From Onstottus_B arcticum (GTDB lineage Bacteria; Acidobacteriota; Blastocatellia; UBA7656): 64,000 nucleotides of DNA. A program made the position numbers and the translations under genes. The stretch lies in contig JBBPIE010000010.1 of the NCBI GenBank assembly GCA_038040485.1, positions 62,001 through 126,000 of the forward strand. Reading direction: 5' to 3'. Each line of letters starts with the position of its first letter. The stretch's first letter is position 1. The notes under the pieces are model-generated. The model was given only the letters and a program-made list of their open reading frames with translations, was not told where the DNA came from and did no database searches. This document shows positions 59,543 through 64,000 of the stretch, piece after piece.

Positions 59543-61789
59543 ATGTTTCGAGCTGGTGATCAGATTGGCCCTTACATCCTCAACAGCAAGATCGGGCGCG
59601 GAGCCTTCGGTGTCGTATGGCTCGCCGAGCGCCGGACTACCATCGCTACTACCAGAGTCGCACTCAAGATGCCGCTGGACGAGGAGATTGATTTAGACAC
59701 GATCAAACAGGAAGCCAACGTATGGGTCCAAGCCAGCGGTCATCCAAACGTAGTGCCGATCATTGAGGCGAACGTCTACGATGACCAGGTTGTTATCGTG
59801 AGCGAATATGCTCCGGATGGCTCGCTCGATGCGTGGCTAAAACGAATCGCGGCCGCTGGTCATTCTCCCGGCCAGTCCATCGAGTTCGCTGTTGAGATGG
59901 CTGCCGGAATCCTGGCTGGTCTTCAACATTTGCATTCGCGGCATATCATTCATCGCGACTTGAAACCGCAGAACATTCTTCTTCAGGGAAGCATGCCACG
60001 CCTTGCGGACTTCGGAATCTCTCGAGTGCTCAGGTCTACAAGTCAAAGCAGCATCGTTGCGGGAACGCCCGTCTACATGGCGCCCGAAGCGTTTGATGGA
60101 AAGCGCAACGAGCAAACCGATCTTTGGTCGGTGGGGGTGATGCTTTACCAGATGCTCGCGGGCCGGTTGCCTTTCCCGCAAACTGATATGACCTCGTTGA
60201 TGGGCGCGATCCTGACGCGAAACCCGGACCCGCTTCCCATCTCAGTTCCAGCGCCTTTGCAAGAAGTGATCAATCGCTCGCTAGCCAAAAACACGGCTCA
60301 GCGATATAGGTCGGCAACTGAAATGCGCTCAGCTTTGAGAAGCGCAATGGAAGCGATTCGGCATGGCGACCGAGCCACAACCGAGAAAAAATCGCCGCCC
60401 GACTATTCGCCGCCCCCGAGACCGGACTACTCGCCGCCTCCGGGACCGGACTATTCGCCGCACCCAAGGCCGGACTATTCGCCTCCGGCCGCATCCTCAG
60501 AACCAAAGAAATCGCGAGCCGGGGTTTGGATATCAACCATCGCCGGCGTCCTGCTCGGCGGCGCCGTGGCTGCGAATCAGATAGCGATCCACTATAAGGA
60601 GTCCCAGCGCGCGGCATCGACGGATCAATTTGCTTCGGCGGTGCAACCTTCCGCGATAGACGTCGGAGCGGACATCAGACGCTGGCTGACGATGCTCGGT
60701 CACACAGCCGAAGTGCCGGAAGTCATTAGCCAGACCGGCGCTGAACTCGCAAAGGACCCTCTCAACGCGCTGGCGATGAGAGCGCGTTGCTCTGCTCACT
60801 ATGTGAACCACGAAGACGACGTGGCGAAGCGAGACGCCGAGTGGCTCGAGGCGCACCTCTCGAGCCCGTCAACCGCCGAAGAATACGAGGCGAGATGTTT
60901 CGCCAGGCGGCAATTGGAAAAACTGGACGACGCAATTAGCGATTGCTCCCGCGCGATCGAACTAGATCCACAGTATGCATTTGCCCGGTTCACGAGAGGC
61001 GCTGTCTATTACAAGAAGAGGAATTTCGATCTTTCAATCGCCGACTACAACAAGGGAATCGAACTGAATTCAAGTCACGCACCGGCCTACATCAACCGCG
61101 GGCTCGGCCATTACATGAAGGGGGAGTACGATCTTGCGATACGCGATCTCACCAAGGCGACCGGCCTCGATCCGAAGAGTGCCGCTGCTTTCGCAGACCG
61201 CGGGATTGTTCGCTACGATAAGCAGGAGTATGACGGCGCGTTAGCTGATTCCAACAAAGCAATTGAACTTGATCCGAAGCTTGCGGCCGCTTACCAAACC
61301 CGCGGCCGGGTTTATTACGTGAGGCAGGACTACCTCAGCGCGTTGAGCAGCCTGAACAAGTCGATTGAACTCGATCCACAGGTTGCAAGCGCTTACACTG
61401 ATCGAGGAAGGGGCTTCGACGCCAGGCTGGATTACGATTCGGCTATAGCTGATTACAACAAGGCAATTCAACTGGATGGGAGCTTCGCACTCAACTATCT
61501 CTATCGCGGGAATGCCTACTACTTCAAGAAAGACTATGACAACGCACTATCGGATCACACGAGGGCGATCCAGCTCAATCCGAAGGAAGCGGTTGCATAC
61601 TTCAACCGCGCAAATGACTACGGCGCTAAGCGGGAGTGGTACAGCGCGATAGGCGACTACACCAAAGCCATCGAGCTCAACCCGCGGTTTGAAGCAGCTT
61701 ACAGCGCACGTGCGAGTGCTTACGAAGCGACGGGGGACAGTCAGCGTGCTGCGGCCGACCGAGAGAAGGCGCAGGAATTGAAAAGGTAG
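59543..61789 (+). CDS. Ser/Thr protein kinase with TPR sensor domain
   Basis: The 748-residue protein has a complete Hanks kinase at residues 1-275: GRGAFGVVW, Lys42, HRDLKPQN with Asp139, ADFGIS and MAPEAF. A Pro-rich linker (about 285-315) has four PDYSPPP-like repeats. One membrane helix (about 328-346) follows, then about nine TPR units (ISDCSRAIELDPQYAFARF and similar) reaching the C-terminus. The kinase lies in the cytoplasm and the TPR array outside. It is unlike the kinase at 1-3319 in having a canonical HRD. Neighbours suggest no specific target. Confidence 0.9.
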   Translation: MFRAGDQIGPYILNSKIGRGAFGVVWLAERRTTIATTRVALKMPLDEEIDLDTIKQEANVWVQASGHPNVVPIIEANVYDDQVVIVSEYAPDGSLDAWLKRIAAAGHSPGQSIEFAVEMAAGILAGLQHLHSRHIIHRDLKPQNILLQGSMPRLADFGISRVLRSTSQSSIVAGTPVYMAPEAFDGKRNEQTDLWSVGVMLYQMLAGRLPFPQTDMTSLMGAILTRNPDPLPISVPAPLQEVINRSLAKNTAQRYRSATEMRSALRSAMEAIRHGDRATTEKKSPPDYSPPPRPDYSPPPGPDYSPHPRPDYSPPAASSEPKKSRAGVWISTIAGVLLGGAVAANQIAIHYKESQRAASTDQFASAVQPSAIDVGADIRRWLTMLGHTAEVPEVISQTGAELAKDPLNALAMRARCSAHYVNHEDDVAKRDAEWLEAHLSSPSTAEEYEARCFARRQLEKLDDAISDCSRAIELDPQYAFARFTRGAVYYKKRNFDLSIADYNKGIELNSSHAPAYINRGLGHYMKGEYDLAIRDLTKATGLDPKSAAAFADRGIVRYDKQEYDGALADSNKAIELDPKLAAAYQTRGRVYYVRQDYLSALSSLNKSIELDPQVASAYTDRGRGFDARLDYDSAIADYNKAIQLDGSFALNYLYRGNAYYFKKDYDNALSDHTRAIQLNPKEAVAYFNRANDYGAKREWYSAIGDYTKAIELNPRFEAAYSARASAYEATGDSQRAAADREKAQELKR

Positions 61790-61812
61790 AGAATCAATCA
61801 ACGGAGGAATCT

Positions 61813-62208
61813 ATGGCGGGAGTATTCAAGGTGACGTGCAATTGCGGACACGAAACATCAGTTGGAATAGGCTTCACCCGAATGATGTGTCGTGAACACA
61901 AGACCAACTTTCCGGTATTGTGTAGAGCTTGTGAGACTATTGGCACATCTATTTTTTTCGATGGAGAGCTGGATTCCGACTCAGCCACGAAAGCTGCCGA
62001 ACCCATTTGCTCCAACTGTGAGAGTACAAACATAGTGCGCTATGACGATCCACAACTGAGAAAGAAGGACGATGAAACCCTATTTGACAAAGCCGAAACA
62101 GGTCAGCGGTCTGGAGATTACATAGAACTAACCGAGGGGGTCTATTTTTGCCCGGCTTGTCGGGATTTCGCCTTGAGGTTTGAAGATAGTGGGATCATAG
62201 CGTGTTAA
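61813..62208 (+). CDS. Zinc-ribbon-like hypothetical protein
   Basis: The 131-residue protein has GGAGG before the ATG and lies 23 bases after the kinase-TPR gene, so it is probably co-transcribed with it. It has several CxC/CxxC pairs (CNCGHE, CRACE, CSNCES, CPACRD), enough for two zinc-binding sites, plus an acidic middle. No family recognised. It ends 16 bases before the convergent flippase gene. Confidence 0.68.
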   Translation: MAGVFKVTCNCGHETSVGIGFTRMMCREHKTNFPVLCRACETIGTSIFFDGELDSDSATKAAEPICSNCESTNIVRYDDPQLRKKDDETLFDKAETGQRSGDYIELTEGVYFCPACRDFALRFEDSGIIAC

Positions 62209-62224
62209 TCGGTGTTTGACTGGA

Positions 62225-63742
62225 TCAATATTCAGAGGTCCGCACGTGACTAACTCTTGCTACCGCAGGAAGACCGCGCCACAACTCACCCATCTTGCGG
62301 CGCTCTTTCTCGTCAAAGAACTTCAGCGCAAATAGCACCAAGGGAAATGAAACTGCGAGCGAGACCTTGACTGCTATCGACAAGCTCAAGCGTTTCCAAC
62401 CGGGTGACGGACCTCGCACCGAATCGATCACATAGAACACCGCGACTAACGCCGAGCCTATCGCTGCTATGCTGAACACGCGGCCCCATTCGTATCGGAT
62501 CTTGACGAACAGATTCGAGGACCAATACCGCAGCGCGCAAAACACCACGTAGGAAATCACCGTCGCAACAGTAGCGCCGGTAACTCCAAAGCGCGGTATC
62601 AGCAGGAAGTTCAGCCCGACGTTGACGATCAACGCCGCGAAGATCACCAGCGGCGCGAAGATCGTCCGCTTCTTGAGCGTCGTGCCGATGTTCAACACTC
62701 GCGACGCGCAGTCCATCACCGCCGCCATCGCAAGCAACGGTATGATCGCCGGGGCCGACCAGTAGCCCTTCAGCGCGAACAGCAACAGCCCGTCGCCGGC
62801 TACCGCCGCTACGCCGAGAGCCAGAAACATGCTCACAAACACGATGTAGGTCAGCACTCGGGAGTAATACTCCTCGGCGCCTTCTTCGTTCATCACCGAA
62901 AACCGCATAACGGTCCACACCTGGCTGAACGGCACCGTCACCAGGATCGTCACTACCGACACTAGCGTGTTAGCCATCGCATACGCGCCAAGTTCCCGGT
63001 CGCTTACGTATCTTTCAAGAAAGAAACGGTCGATCATCATAAAAAGATGAAACGAGATTTGACCAAAGATCAGCGGCACTCCGAACGCGAGCATTCCTCG
63101 AAGCTCGGGCCACGAAAAGCTCATGCTGAGATCTCGCCGCACCATAAAGAAGAAGATCGCCGACTCAAAAGCCGCGCCCGCCAGTCGCCCAATCAGGACG
63201 CTCTTCACGGTCGCGTCGACGCCGATGACTAGATAACTGATCAGCCCGACCTGAAAGACGAACGCGATGATGTTGATCGCCGAGTAGCGTGCCGACTTGA
63301 ACTTCGCCCGCAGTATCGAGTCGGGAATTAGCGAGATCACTTCGAAAAAGCTGATGAGAAAGATAAGTCGCAGCAGATCGGCTTTCGACTGATCACCGGC
63401 GAACACCGCTGCTGAAGCCTGCGGAGCAAAAGCCCACAGCACGGCGACCAATGCAGCCGACGAAACGGACAGAAACACAAGCGTGGACCCGACGATGCGG
63501 CGGCGATGGGTTTCGTCTTCGGTGTCGTAGTAGTGACGGAAGAACGCGTGATTCAAACCGAGCTTGAGAACGATCGTCACAAGCGTCAGCGAGACGGTCA
63601 GCAGCGCGAGCACGCCGAACTCGCTCGCTCGCAGGTATTTGCCGTAAACGGGCACTAATACCAACCCGAACGCGCTGTTGACCACGCTGCCGATGCCGAA
63701 GATCAGCGTGTGCTTGATGGTCTTTTTGATCTTGTCGTAAAT
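62225..63742 (-). CDS. Polysaccharide flippase (MATE/MVF superfamily)
   Basis: The protein of about 505 residues has twelve to fourteen helices and EFGVLALLTVSLTLVTIVLK, LMAFGVPLIFGQISFHLF-like and RFGVTGATVATVISYVVFCA segments typical of O-antigen/lipid-oligosaccharide flippases. The first GTG is at 63685, but the family-typical start (IYDKIKKTIKHTLIFGIGSV) lies upstream in the same frame without ATG, GTG or TTG. An ATT at 63742, eight or so bases after GGGAG and five bases after the upstream stop, is the best candidate start. It should move lipid-linked glycans outward. Confidence 0.8.
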   Translation of the reverse strand: MYDKIKKTIKHTLIFGIGSVVNSAFGLVLVPVYGKYLRASEFGVLALLTVSLTLVTIVLKLGLNHAFFRHYYDTEDETHRRRIVGSTLVFLSVSSAALVAVLWAFAPQASAAVFAGDQSKADLLRLIFLISFFEVISLIPDSILRAKFKSARYSAINIIAFVFQVGLISYLVIGVDATVKSVLIGRLAGAAFESAIFFFMVRRDLSMSFSWPELRGMLAFGVPLIFGQISFHLFMMIDRFFLERYVSDRELGAYAMANTLVSVVTILVTVPFSQVWTVMRFSVMNEEGAEEYYSRVLTYIVFVSMFLALGVAAVAGDGLLLFALKGYWSAPAIIPLLAMAAVMDCASRVLNIGTTLKKRTIFAPLVIFAALIVNVGLNFLLIPRFGVTGATVATVISYVVFCALRYWSSNLFVKIRYEWGRVFSIAAIGSALVAVFYVIDSVRGPSPGWKRLSLSIAVKVSLAVSFPLVLFALKFFDEKERRKMGELWRGLPAVARVSHVRTSEY

Positions 63743-63747
63743 CGCAG

Positions 63748-64000
63748 TTACTCCCGCCGAGAGTTCTGGTTTCGCTTGCCGAACGGAAGTACGAGGAGGA
63801 TGAGAGTCAGCGCCGCGGCAGCGAAGCTCACGTATGCGGAAGTCCTCAATGTCGCCGGCGCGAAGACGAATGATACCAGATGGCGTCCGGCTGGAACTGC
63901 GACCGCGCGCATGGTGCAGTTGGCTTGAAAGATTGCAGTAGGCTCACCGTCGACAAACGCGCGCCATCCGGGATAGTAGTTGTCGCTGAGCACCAAGGTC
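63748..64000 (-). CDS. YfhO-like membrane glycosyltransferase, C-terminal fragment
   Basis: Only the last 84 or so codons are in the window. VLSDNYYPGWRAFVDGEPTA, VPAGRHLVSFVFAP and a final membrane helix (VSFAAAALTLILLVLPF) match the C-terminus of YfhO-family GT-C-like proteins, which modify lipoteichoic acids or other surface polymers. The gene continues beyond 64000 and lies directly upstream of the flippase gene, so the glycan locus extends to the right. Confidence 0.78.
   Translation of the reverse strand, partial: TLVLSDNYYPGWRAFVDGEPTAIFQANCTMRAVAVPAGRHLVSFVFAPATLRTSAYVSFAAAALTLILLVLPFGKRNQNSRRE

Noticed and set aside
1..64000. tRNA, rRNA or transposase genes
   Set aside because: I scanned for tRNA T-loop patterns, rRNA-like conserved blocks and transposase motifs on both strands and saw none I could support.

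Overview
This is a GC-rich bacterial chromosome segment that most resembles an Acidobacteriota genome, probably from the Blastocatellia/Pyrinomonadales side. The reasons are a VWFA-related protein of the acidobacterial type (8269-9831), a long Ser/Thr kinase-nSTAND-WD40 protein, many TPR and sulfatase genes, and intergenic spacers packed with long inverted repeats of the 'GCAGAGACGC' kind. The phylum call is inference; the window has no rRNA or tRNA gene to anchor it.

Left part (1-26.5 kb). A partial kinase-nSTAND-WD40 gene runs off the left edge. It is followed by two MacB-type ABC permeases on the + strand, then secreted proteins on the - strand: a subtilisin, the VWFA-related protein and an unknown. 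A long - strand run (20.4 to 11.3 kb) holds a three-subunit molybdenum hydroxylase of the 4-hydroxybenzoyl-CoA reductase type (hcrC-hcrA-hcrB) with four small toxin-antitoxin-like genes between hcrA and hcrB. A membrane-anchored formylglycine-generating enzyme, an arylsulfatase and a DUF5678 protein follow. Upstream lie a secreted protein with kinase-like motifs and a thioredoxin-fold protein whose single in-frame TGA sits exactly at the redox-active Cys and is followed by a SECIS-like hairpin, so it is probably a selenoprotein. A GNAT, a TPR protein and a DUF5655 protein close this part.

Middle part (26.7-55.5 kb and 62.2-64 kb). This is a large cell-surface glycan or glycolipid locus: at least six multi-pass GT-C-like proteins plus a YfhO-like fragment at the right edge, three GT2, one GT9, one GT4, two flippases, a YbhN-like membrane protein, a methyltransferase, two cytoplasmic-looking alkaline-phosphatase-superfamily enzymes and two membrane-bound sulfatase-like transferases with a Thr nucleophile and a MopE-like metal loop. 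The layout is nearly symmetric. Two - strand operons, each led by one of the paired phosphatase-superfamily genes, flank a + strand operon whose first and last genes are the paired membrane transferases. Initiating transferase, polymerase and export genes are not in the window.

Right part (55.9-62.2 kb). A + strand island interrupts the glycan locus. It carries a CFI-box protein, a small Cys-rich protein, a brnT/brnA pair (brnT frameshifted), a SnoaL-like protein, a membrane-anchored coiled-coil protein, a kinase-TPR receptor and a zinc-ribbon protein. Between 56.8 and 57.6 kb there are two convincing and one weaker integron attC-like sites framing the small genes, with no integrase in view.

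Intergenic DNA is unusual throughout: about fifteen long inverted repeats of at least ten unrelated sequence families sit in the spacers. Several of them extend open reading frames upstream of the real starts.
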